6,513 nucleotides of DNA, from positions 1 to 6,513 of the forward strand of contig DASUBV010000092.1 in the NCBI GenBank assembly GCA_035763085.1. The letters are read 5' to 3'. Source of the stretch: DASUBV01 sp035763085 (lineage in GTDB: Bacteria; Actinomycetota; Actinomycetes; Streptosporangiales; Streptosporangiaceae). This document shows, one piece after another, positions 1-4,952 of this stretch (position 1 is its first letter; the number at the start of each line of letters is the position of its first letter). The notes under the pieces were generated by a model. It did no database searches. It was not told the DNA's origin and saw nothing but the letters and a program-made list of their open reading frames with translations. Made by a program: the position numbers and the translations under genes.

Positions 1-77
1 ACAGCCAGGTTCGACACCGACAGCAGTGGCGGGGCGCTGGTCAGTTCCGGCAGGGGCGCGGCGGACATGATCCCCAT
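1..77 (-). CDS. Partial 5' end of a gene, possibly ABC-transporter ATP-binding protein
   Basis: Only the first 25 complete codons of this minus-strand gene lie in the window; the rest runs off the left edge. An in-frame TGA lies five codons upstream, so translation must begin at the ATG at 77 or at the second ATG at 68. The peptide is a short variable lead (MGIMSAAPLPELTSAPP) followed by LLSVSNLAV. That pattern is typical of the first beta strand of ABC ATPases, for example of the peptide/nickel importer type, but the Walker A motif that would prove it is outside the window. It lies 42 nt downstream of the sigma-factor stop on the same strand, so it could be cotranscribed with it. No clear Shine-Dalgarno sequence is visible. 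The family call is an inference from about ten residues. Confidence 0.4.
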   Translation of the reverse strand, partial: MGIMSAAPLPELTSAPPLLSVSNLA

Positions 78-119
78 TGTGGCTTCTGATCAGGGTCGTT
101 ACCACTCCAGCCCCGCAGG

Positions 120-1517
120 TCATCGCCCTGAATCCGGGTCCGGCGGGCCGGCCGCCCCGCCGGTCTCCGCCCGCCCGGCGGCCAGGAACGCACGCTCGGC
201 CGCGGTGTCGGCCAGCGCCAGGGCCGCCCGGTAGGCCGGCGCCGCCTCGGCAGCGCGGCCCTCGCGGCGCAGCAGGTCCGCCTTGGCCGCGTGCAGGTAG
301 CGGTACCCGGACAGCCCGGCCTGCTGCTCCAGCGCGGCGATCTCGGCCAGCCCGGCGGCCGGCCCGGCCACCATCGCCAGCGCCACGGCCCGGTTCAGCG
401 CGACCACCGGCGACGGCCAGGCCCGCAGCAGCTCGTCGTACAGGCCCAGCACCTCGGGCCAGTCGGTGTCGGCATAGCTGGGCGCCTCGGCGTGGACCGC
501 CGCGATGGCTGCCTGCAGCGCGAACCGGCCCGGCCGCCCGCCGCGCAGCGCCCCGACGACCAGGCCGGTGCCCTCGTCGATGGCCGCCTGATCCCACCGC
601 GAGCGGTCCTGCTCCGCCAGCAGGAGCAGCCGGCCGGCGGCGTCCTGCCGGGTGGCCCGCCGGGCGTGCGTCAGCAGCAGCAGCGCCAGCAGCCCGCGGG
701 CCTCCCGCTCGTCGGGCATCAGCCCGGCCACCATCCGGGCCAGCCCGATGGCCCGCTGCGCCAGGTCATCACGGACCAGCCCGGCCCCGGCCGGGGCGGT
801 GTGGCCGGTGGTGTAGAGCAGGTGGACCACCGTGAGCACCGCGTCCAGCCGGTCCGGCAGCTCATGCTCGGCCGGCACCCGGTAGGCGATCCGGGCGGCC
901 GCGATCTTCTTCTTGGCCCGGGTGACCCGCGCCGCCATGGTCGCCTCCGAGACCAGGAACGCCCCGGCGATCTCGGCCGTCGTCAGCCCGCAGACCAGCC
1001 GCAGCGTCAGCGCCACCTGCGCTTCCCTGGCCAGCGCCGGGTGGCAGCAGGTGAACACCAGCCGCAGCCGGTCATCCCCGATCCCTGCGGCCTCGGCGGC
1101 CGCGGGCGATCGCGGCCGGGTGTCGGGCTCCGGCTCGATCAGCAGCGGCAGCTTGGCTCGTAGCGTCTTGTCCCGGCGCAGCGCGTCAAGCGCCTTGCGC
1201 CGGGCGGTGGTGGTCAGCCACGCCGCCGGGTTGTCCGGGACGCCCCGCTGCGACCAGGCATCCAGCGCGGCTACATAGGCATCCTGAACGCATTCCTCAG
1301 CCACATCCAGGTCGCGCGCGACTCTGGCCGTGGCGGCCAGCACGAACGCCCACTCGCGCCGGTGCGCCTCGGCCACGGCCGCGCCGGCCTCGGGCCGGAC
1401 CGCAGGCGAGCCAGGGGCGGCTGGAGCCTGAGCCGGGCCCGGAGCCGGGGCAGCCGGCGAGCCAGCGGCCTGCTCGCCGCGCGCTCCGGCCGGCCCCCGG
1501 CCCGGATGCCCCGTCAC
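120..1517 (-). CDS. ECF42-type RNA polymerase sigma factor with C-terminal DUF6596/TPR-like extension
   Basis: An extracytoplasmic-function sigma factor that would direct RNA polymerase to a small regulon, typically its own operon. From the GTG at 1517 it has 465 residues. Region 2 lies at about 50-120 (AEECVQDAYVAALDAW, then NPAAWLTTTARRKALDALRRD). Region 4 lies at about 148-212, with the family hallmark FTCCHPAL near 155-162 and an HTH around GLTTAEIAGAFLVSEATMAAR. The rest, about 220-445, is the DUF6596 and TPR-like extension (LDAVLTVVHLLYTTGH, MPDEREARGLLALLLL, AEQDRSRWD, LQAAIAAVHAEAP, SPVVALNRAVALAM, LHAAKADLLRREGR). This extension defines the ECF42 group, which usually has no classical anti-sigma factor. 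The first 47 residues are a Pro/Ala/Gly-rich tail missing from most relatives. A GTG at 1376 (Val48) would give a more typical length, but the GTG at 1517 lies only 9 nt after the DGPF stop, which fits coupled translation. The family is certain; the start is not. Confidence 0.93.
   Translation of the reverse strand: MTGHPGRGPAGARGEQAAGSPAAPAPGPAQAPAAPGSPAVRPEAGAAVAEAHRREWAFVLAATARVARDLDVAEECVQDAYVAALDAWSQRGVPDNPAAWLTTTARRKALDALRRDKTLRAKLPLLIEPEPDTRPRSPAAAEAAGIGDDRLRLVFTCCHPALAREAQVALTLRLVCGLTTAEIAGAFLVSEATMAARVTRAKKKIAAARIAYRVPAEHELPDRLDAVLTVVHLLYTTGHTAPAGAGLVRDDLAQRAIGLARMVAGLMPDEREARGLLALLLLTHARRATRQDAAGRLLLLAEQDRSRWDQAAIDEGTGLVVGALRGGRPGRFALQAAIAAVHAEAPSYADTDWPEVLGLYDELLRAWPSPVVALNRAVALAMVAGPAAGLAEIAALEQQAGLSGYRYLHAAKADLLRREGRAAEAAPAYRAALALADTAAERAFLAAGRAETGGAAGPPDPDSGR
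140..163 (-). terminator. Possible GC hairpin at the 3' end of the sigma gene
   Basis: CCGGCGGG at 140-147 and CCCGCCGG at 156-163 form a perfect 8-bp inverted repeat with an 8-nt loop. It sits inside the last codons of the sigma-factor gene, about 20 nt before its stop. There is no U-tract. It could weaken read-through into the next minus-strand gene, or simply reflect the Gly/Pro-rich coding sequence. Confidence is low. Confidence 0.2.
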
Positions 1518-1526
1518 CGGACTGGG

Positions 1527-1874
1527 CTAGCTGCCGGAGAAGACCATGATCGGCCGCACCTCGACGCCGCCGAAGCGCGCCGGGCACAGCCTGGCGATGT
1601 CCAGCGCCTGATCCAGGTCCGCGGCCTCGATCAGGTAGTAGCCGCCGAGGGCCTCCTTGGTCTCGGCGAACGGGCCGTCGGTCACGATGTCGCCGCGGAT
1701 CGAGGTGGCGGTGGTCGTGGGCTGCAGAGCCTGGCCGCCCAGCAGCTTGCCGCCGCGCTCCTCCACTTGCCCGGCGAACCGGTTGTGCGCCTGCATGACC
1801 TCCTCAAAGACCTCCGGTGCCGCGTCCATGTAGCCGCGCTCGTTCTCGTAGATCAGGATCAGGTACTGCGCCAT
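1527..1874 (-). CDS. DGPF-domain (YCII-related) protein
   Basis: A 115-residue cytoplasmic protein of the YCII/DGPF family, which has a small alpha-beta barrel (dimeric ferredoxin-like) fold. Molecular function in this family is largely unknown. It starts MAQYLILIYENE and carries the naming motif in TDGPFAETKEALGGYYLIE at about residues 65-83, with DGPF at 66-69. It ends with the typical VEVRPIMVF. Length and layout match the family over its full extent. The ATG at 1874 is preferred over the adjacent GTG at 1877 because the Shine-Dalgarno sequence GAGGAGG ends 5 nt before the ATG. The sigma gene follows 9 nt after the stop, forming a two-gene operon. DGPF genes are the standard neighbours and targets of ECF42 sigma factors, and an ECF42-like promoter lies upstream. 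What the protein senses or converts cannot be read from the sequence. Confidence 0.94.
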   Translation of the reverse strand: MAQYLILIYENERGYMDAAPEVFEEVMQAHNRFAGQVEERGGKLLGGQALQPTTTATSIRGDIVTDGPFAETKEALGGYYLIEAADLDQALDIARLCPARFGGVEVRPIMVFSGS

Positions 1875-1879
1875 CACGG

Positions 1880-1886
1880 CCTCCTC
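1880..1886 (-). promoter_or_regulatory. Shine-Dalgarno site of the DGPF gene
   Basis: The minus strand reads GAGGAGG here, a strong match to the 16S rRNA 3' end. It lies 5 nt from the ATG at 1874 but only 2 nt from the GTG at 1877, which decides the start in favour of the ATG. Confidence 0.75.
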
Positions 1887-1918
1887 AGCCAGTGGGTGTG
1901 CGGGTGTACGTCAGTCCC

Positions 1919-1944
1919 GACGAACGAGATCGGCCGGATCGACA
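1919..1944 (-). promoter_or_regulatory. Putative ECF42-type promoter of the DGPF-sigma operon
   Basis: The minus strand has TGTCGA at 1944-1939, a 16-nt spacer, and CGTC at 1922-1919. As I recall the published work on ECF42 in Streptomyces venezuelae, the target motif is TGTCGA at -35 and CG(A/T)C at -10, which matches exactly here. Transcription would begin near 1912-1914, leaving a leader of roughly 40 nt with the Shine-Dalgarno site near its end. Position, orientation and neighbouring genes all fit autoregulation by the adjacent sigma factor. This is a motif match and not a demonstrated promoter. Confidence 0.65.
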
Positions 1945-2314
1945 GCGCCCCGCCGATTTTCTGCCCGGACCTGATCCGCCCCGCCCCTCAGCTGCCAGGC
2001 TCTCAGAAAAGCGCCCAGCAGGCAGCGGCAGGACCGGGGTGCCGGCTTCGCCGGCAACCTCGCCCGCCGCGCCCCGCTGCCGGCTCGTGCTAGCGGCCGG
2101 CGGCCCGCCGCTGCCGGCCCCCGCGCCCGTGCTGGTGACACTCACCCGTGGCGCGTGCCCGCCGGGCGCCCGCTGCCCCGCGGTCCGCGCGGCGCGGCAC
2201 TAGCCACCTCCGCCAGGGCGGCCATCCCGCCGGAGGGAGTCCGGTGGGCTGATGGCAGGAAAGGAGGGATACCCGTCATTGCGGTCGCCGCAGCCCGGGC
2301 GCGACGATGACAGC
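1945..2314. other. Intergenic region between divergent units, no convincing gene
   Basis: About 370 bp separate the ECF42-like promoter from the GlxA-type gene. Reading frames cross it on both strands, but they are Arg/Pro/Ala-rich, lack ribosome sites and resemble no family. Two inverted repeats are visible: TTTTCTG at 1957-1963 with CAGAAAA at 2004-2010 (40-nt gap), and a compact hairpin at 2040-2056 (TGCCGGC, 3-nt loop, GCCGGCA). Purine-rich Shine-Dalgarno-like stretches occur at 2232-2237 (GGAGGG) and 2261-2268 (AAGGAGGG), close to candidate starts of the GlxA gene. No clear -35/-10 pair for the plus strand was found. Confidence 0.5.
2040..2056. repeat. Compact inverted repeat (hairpin) in the intergenic region
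   Basis: TGCCGGC and GCCGGCA are perfect 7-bp arms around a 3-nt loop. Flanking GG (2038-2039) and CC (2058-2059) could extend the stem across a one-base bulge. There is no T-run on either side, so it is not a textbook terminator. It could be a regulator-binding palindrome or chance in GC-rich DNA. Confidence 0.35.
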
Positions 2315-3274
2315 ATGGCTGCTCGCGAGGTGCTCATCGTCCTGTACGAGGGCGTGCAGAGCCTGGACGTGACCGGGCCGCTCGAGGTCTTCGACGGCGC
2401 CTCGGTGTACTGGAAGGGGCGCGGGCTGGGGCCGGCCTACCGGGTGACCACGGCCAGCCATGACGGCCGCCCGGTCACCACCTCCAGCGGGCTGCGGCTG
2501 ATCCCGGACGGCGAGCTGCGGCCGCTGGCGCCGGGCTCGGTCGACACGGTGCTGGTGCCCGGCGGGAACGCGGGCCACCCCGACCCGGTCCTGACGGACT
2601 GGCTGCGGGCCAGCGCCGCCGCCGTGCGGCGGGTTGCCTCGGTCTGCACCGGGGCGTTCGTCCTGGCGGAGGCGGGGCTGCTGGCCGGGCGCCGGGTCAC
2701 CACGCACTGGGCCTACGCCGCCGAGCTGGCGCGGCGCTACCCGGACGCGCGGGTCGACCCGGACCCGATCCACATCCGGGACGGCGCCATCGCCACGTCG
2801 GCCGGGGTCACCGCGGGCATCGACCTGGCGCTGGCCCTGGTCGAGGAGGATGTCGGCCACCGCGCCGCGCTGACGGTGGCCCGGCACCTGGTCGTGTACC
2901 TGCGGCGGCCCGGCGGCCAGGCGCAGTACAGCGCGCAGCTGCGCGCCCAGGCCGCCCGCCGCGAGCCACTGCGGGACGTGCAGCAGTGGATCAGCGAGCA
3001 TCCCGCCGACGACCTGTCCGTGGAGCGGCTCGCGGCCAGGGCCGGCCTGTCACCCCGCCAGTTCGCCCGGGCCTTCACCGCGGAGACCGGGGTCACCCCC
3101 GGCCGGCATGTGGCCGCGACCCGCCTCGAGGCCGCCCGGCGGATGCTCGAGGCCGGGTCAGCCGGGATCGAGCAGGTCGCGCGGGCCTGCGGCTACGGGA
3201 ACTGCGAGGCCATGCGCCGCGCCTTCATCCGCGCCCTCGGCGTGCCGCCCGCGAGTTACCGCGGCCGGTTCTGA
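2315..3274 (+). CDS. GlxA-type transcriptional regulator (DJ-1/PfpI domain plus AraC HTH)
   Basis: A 319-residue cytoplasmic transcription factor. Residues about 5-185 are a DJ-1/PfpI (class I glutamine amidotransferase-like) domain: REVLIVLYEGVQSLDVTGPLEVF, then VLVPGG, then the nucleophile elbow SVCTGAF with Cys111, and TSAGVTAGIDLAL. Residues about 225-319 are an AraC-type DNA-binding domain with two HTH units: LSVERLAARAGLSPRQFARAF, and IEQVARACGYGNCEAMRRAF followed by GVPPASYR. The architecture and length match the GlxA family, in which the N-terminal domain is thought to sense a ligand. The ATG at 2315 was chosen because homology begins right after it, although it has no Shine-Dalgarno site. 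In-frame alternatives are the ATG at 2252 and the TTG at 2279, the latter 10 nt after AAGGAGGG; both add residues that look non-conserved. The isonitrile hydratase-like gene follows 57 nt downstream on the same strand, so this regulator probably controls it. Confidence 0.93.
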   Translation: MAAREVLIVLYEGVQSLDVTGPLEVFDGASVYWKGRGLGPAYRVTTASHDGRPVTTSSGLRLIPDGELRPLAPGSVDTVLVPGGNAGHPDPVLTDWLRASAAAVRRVASVCTGAFVLAEAGLLAGRRVTTHWAYAAELARRYPDARVDPDPIHIRDGAIATSAGVTAGIDLALALVEEDVGHRAALTVARHLVVYLRRPGGQAQYSAQLRAQAARREPLRDVQQWISEHPADDLSVERLAARAGLSPRQFARAFTAETGVTPGRHVAATRLEAARRMLEAGSAGIEQVARACGYGNCEAMRRAFIRALGVPPASYRGRF

Positions 3275-3278
3275 ACCG

Positions 3279-3295
3279 CACTCACTCACTCACTC
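3279..3295 (+). repeat. Four-copy CACT microsatellite between glxA-type and DJ-1 genes
   Basis: The spacer contains CACTCACTCACTCACTC, four tandem CACT units plus one base. It lies just after the regulator stop and before the AGGGAG ribosome site of the next gene. Such a tract could vary in length by slippage. It does not resemble a terminator. Confidence 0.8.
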
Positions 3296-3331
3296 CCCGC
3301 CCATCCGCTCACACCCAGGGAGCTTGCCGTC

Positions 3332-3982
3332 ATGGACGTTGCCATCATGCTCTACGAGAACTTCACCGCGCTGGACGCGATCGGGCCCTATGAGGTGCTG
3401 AGCCGCCTGCCGGGCAGCCGGGTCACCTTTGTCGCGCAGCGGCCCGGCCCGGTCGCCGCCGATACCGGCATGCTCACCGTCCAGGCCGAGGCGGCCCTGG
3501 GCGACCTGCCCCGCCCCGACATCGTGCTGGTACCCGGCGGCCCTGGCCAGGCACCGCCGACGGACAGCGAGCCGGTGCTGGACTGGCTGCGGGCCGCGGA
3601 CCCGGCGGCGACCTGGATGACCTCGGTGTGCACCGGATCACTGGTCCTGGCCGCCGCCGGGCTGCTGGCCGGGCGGCGGGCCACGTCGCACTGGCTGTCG
3701 CTGGAGACGCTCGCGGAGTACCAGGCCGAGCCGGTGATGCAGCGCGTGGTGACCGACGGCAAGTACATCACCTGCGCCGGGGTGTCGGCCGGCATCGACA
3801 TGGCGCTGGAGCTGGCCGGCCGGATCGCCGGCACGGCCACCGCGCAGTCGATCCAGCTGATGATCGAGTACGACCCGCAGCCGCCTTTTGACGCGGGCTC
3901 GCCGCGTACGGCCCCCGCCGAGGTGGTCGAGCGGATGCGGATCCGCAGTCGCCGTGCCGCGGCCCAGAGCCAGGCACGGTAG
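3332..3982 (+). CDS. DJ-1/PfpI family protein, isonitrile hydratase-like
   Basis: A 216-residue stand-alone DJ-1/PfpI protein. It closely follows isonitrile hydratase of Pseudomonas, which hydrates isonitriles to N-substituted formamides. Shared landmarks are an Asp near the N-terminus in LDAIGPYEVL (Asp15), VLVPGGPG, the nucleophile elbow TSVCTGSLVL with Cys100 and Thr101, GLLAGRRATSHW, CAGVSAGIDMAL, and the C-terminal QLMIEYDPQPPFDAGSP. In the characterised enzyme the equivalent Asp17, Cys101 and Thr102 matter for catalysis, and all three are kept here. The start is the ATG at 3332, with AGGGAG at 3317-3322 placed 9 nt upstream. There is no signal peptide or membrane segment. It lies 57 nt behind the GlxA-type gene, most likely in one operon. 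Family membership is certain. The substrate is an inference, since many relatives in such GlxA pairs are untested. Confidence 0.92.
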   Translation: MDVAIMLYENFTALDAIGPYEVLSRLPGSRVTFVAQRPGPVAADTGMLTVQAEAALGDLPRPDIVLVPGGPGQAPPTDSEPVLDWLRAADPAATWMTSVCTGSLVLAAAGLLAGRRATSHWLSLETLAEYQAEPVMQRVVTDGKYITCAGVSAGIDMALELAGRIAGTATAQSIQLMIEYDPQPPFDAGSPRTAPAEVVERMRIRSRRAAAQSQAR

Positions 3983-3995
3983 CCGGCGGGACTGA

Positions 3996-4020
3996 CCGGG
4001 GCGGGCTGGCCGGGGCGGGG
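3996..4020 (+). repeat. G-rich direct repeat with G-quadruplex motif in convergent spacer
   Basis: CCGGGGCGGG occurs at 3996-4005 and again at 4010-4019. Together they give four G-runs (3998-4001, 4003-4005, 4012-4015, 4017-4020) with loops of 1, 6 and 1 nt, which satisfies the usual G-quadruplex pattern. It lies in the 54-bp gap between two convergent genes. A longer inverted repeat, AGCCGGC at 3981-3987 with GCCGGCT at 4020-4026, brackets it. It may help end transcription, but no classical terminator with a T-run is present. Confidence 0.5.
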
Positions 4021-4036
4021 CCGGCTCGCCCGTGCG

Positions 4037-4723
4037 CTAGTGCGGAACGGCCGGGCCGGGGCCGGCCGGGCCGGCGGCGGCCGCGCGCAGCGCCTTGACC
4101 CGCTCGGCCGGGTCGGCGGACCCGAAGACGGCCGACCCGGCGACGAACATGTCCGCCCCGGCCTCGGCGCAGCGGACGATGGTCTCATCAGTCACACCGC
4201 CGTCTACCTGCAGCCAGACCGAGCCGCCGGTGGCGGCGATCAGCTGGCGGGCACGGCGCAGCTTGGGCAGCACGAAGTCGAGGAACGGCTGGCCGCCGAA
4301 GCCGGGCTCGATGGTCATCAGCAGCAGCATGTCCATCTCGGGCAGCAGGTCGGCGTACGGCTCGACCGAGGTCGCCGGGTTGATGGCCAGCCCGGCGCGG
4401 GCACCGGCCGCCCGGATGGCGCGCAGCGTGCGGACCGGCGCCCTGGCCGCCTCGGCGTGGATCGTGACGTTGCGGGCGCCGGCCTCAGCGTACTGCGGCG
4501 CCCAGTGCTCCGGGTTCTCGATCATCAGGTGGCAGTCCAGCGGCAGCCGGGCATGCCTGAGCAGCGCCTCGACGACCGGCAGGCCGATGGTCAGGTTCGG
4601 CACGAAGTGGCCGTCCATGACATCGACATGCAGCCAGTCGGCGGTGCCGGCCACGGTCTCGGCCTCATCGGCCAGCCGCGCGAAATCAGAGGCCAGCAGG
4701 CTGGGTGCAATTTGTACGGTCAT
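4037..4723 (-). CDS. rpe: Ribulose-phosphate 3-epimerase
   Basis: Interconverts D-ribulose 5-phosphate and D-xylulose 5-phosphate in the pentose phosphate pathway (cytoplasm). The 228-residue length matches the family's TIM barrel. It begins MTVQIAPSLLASDF and carries the two family signatures HVDVMDGHFVPNLTIG (32-47) and LLLMTIEPGFGGQPF (133-147), plus CHLMIENPE, VDGGV and AGSAVFG. The four metal ligands expected from known structures are all present: His32, Asp34, His65 and Asp174; Asp34 and Asp174 are also the presumed acid/base pair. The last 15 or so residues are Ala/Gly/Pro-rich and probably disordered. The frame stays open far upstream, but homology starts exactly at the ATG at 4723. 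There is no Shine-Dalgarno site, while a TACACT -10-like element sits just upstream, so the mRNA may have almost no leader. It stands alone: convergent with the DJ-1 gene and divergent from the DUF2786 gene. Confidence 0.97.
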   Translation of the reverse strand: MTVQIAPSLLASDFARLADEAETVAGTADWLHVDVMDGHFVPNLTIGLPVVEALLRHARLPLDCHLMIENPEHWAPQYAEAGARNVTIHAEAARAPVRTLRAIRAAGARAGLAINPATSVEPYADLLPEMDMLLLMTIEPGFGGQPFLDFVLPKLRRARQLIAATGGSVWLQVDGGVTDETIVRCAEAGADMFVAGSAVFGSADPAERVKALRAAAAGPAGPGPAVPH

Positions 4724-4733
4724 CTCAGGGGCG

Positions 4734-4739
4734 AGTGTA
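4734..4739 (-). promoter_or_regulatory. Candidate -10 element of rpe
   Basis: The minus strand reads TACACT, fitting the actinobacterial housekeeping TANNNT pattern. It ends 10 nt before the rpe ATG at 4723, so transcription would start only a few bases before the start codon. No convincing -35 hexamer was found at the usual distance. The absence of a ribosome site is consistent with leaderless or near-leaderless translation. Confidence 0.4.
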
Positions 4740-4903
4740 GGCGCCCGGCGGCCGCCGCGCCGGGCTGCCCCGCCGCCAGCGAGCGCGGCACTGCCACGGC
4801 GCCGGAGTCGCCGGAGCAGGCCCGGCGCGGGCCCGCGCGGCGCTAGCCTCGTGGCGGGCAGCGGCCGGGCAGTCACCGGGCCCAGAATGTCACCGCCCCC
4901 GGC

Positions 4904-4909
4904 TAGCGT
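4904..4909 (+). promoter_or_regulatory. Candidate -10 element of the DUF2786 gene
   Basis: TAGCGT fits the TANNNT pattern and would give a leader of about 35-40 nt containing the GAGGAGG ribosome site of the gene at 4953. A similar TAGCCT lies at 4843-4848. No clear -35 box accompanies either, so this is a weak call. Confidence 0.25.
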
Positions 4910-4938
4910 TCGATGCTGTATTCGAATCCCGGACTGGC

Positions 4939-4945
4939 GAGGAGG
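4939..4945 (+). promoter_or_regulatory. Shine-Dalgarno site fixing the GTG start at 4953
   Basis: GAGGAGG lies 7 nt before the GTG at 4953. It shows that the frame, although open from about 4095, is translated only from this point; the upstream part is antisense to rpe. Confidence 0.8.
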
Positions 4946-4952
4946 CCGTCGC

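Noticed and set aside
77..1278. Long plus-strand reading frames opposite the sigma-factor gene
   Set aside because: Products are Arg/Pro/Gln-rich with no family resemblance and lie antisense to a well-supported gene; they result from high-GC codon bias.
2541..2546. Second TGTCGA (minus strand) as an ECF42 -35 box
   Set aside because: It is within the GlxA coding sequence with no gene start in the right direction, and is expected by chance. A copy at 11-16 near the left edge lies inside the partial gene and its -10 region is outside the window.
2276..3001. Minus-strand frame opposite the GlxA-type gene
   Set aside because: Low-complexity Gly/Arg/Pro/Gln composition, no ribosome site, and fully antisense to a conserved regulator.
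3388..4188. Minus-strand frame across the DJ-1 gene and the end of rpe
   Set aside because: It overlaps two real genes and its translation looks like antisense coding DNA (Ser/Arg/Pro-rich).
4909..4926. TTCGAT...TTCGAA as a possible SOS (LexA) box
   Set aside because: The half-sites do not form the expected TCGAAC-N4-GTTCGA palindrome; only one half fits.
4919..4932. TTCGAATCCCGG resembling a tRNA T-arm
   Set aside because: No acceptor stem, anticodon arm or D-arm can be formed around it, and it lies in the leader of the DUF2786 gene.
4095..4952. N-terminal extension of the DUF2786 frame and of the rpe frame past its ATG
   Set aside because: The DUF2786 extension is antisense to rpe, and the rpe extension (to 5230) is antisense to DUF2786. 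Ribosome site and homology fix the starts at 4953 and 4723.
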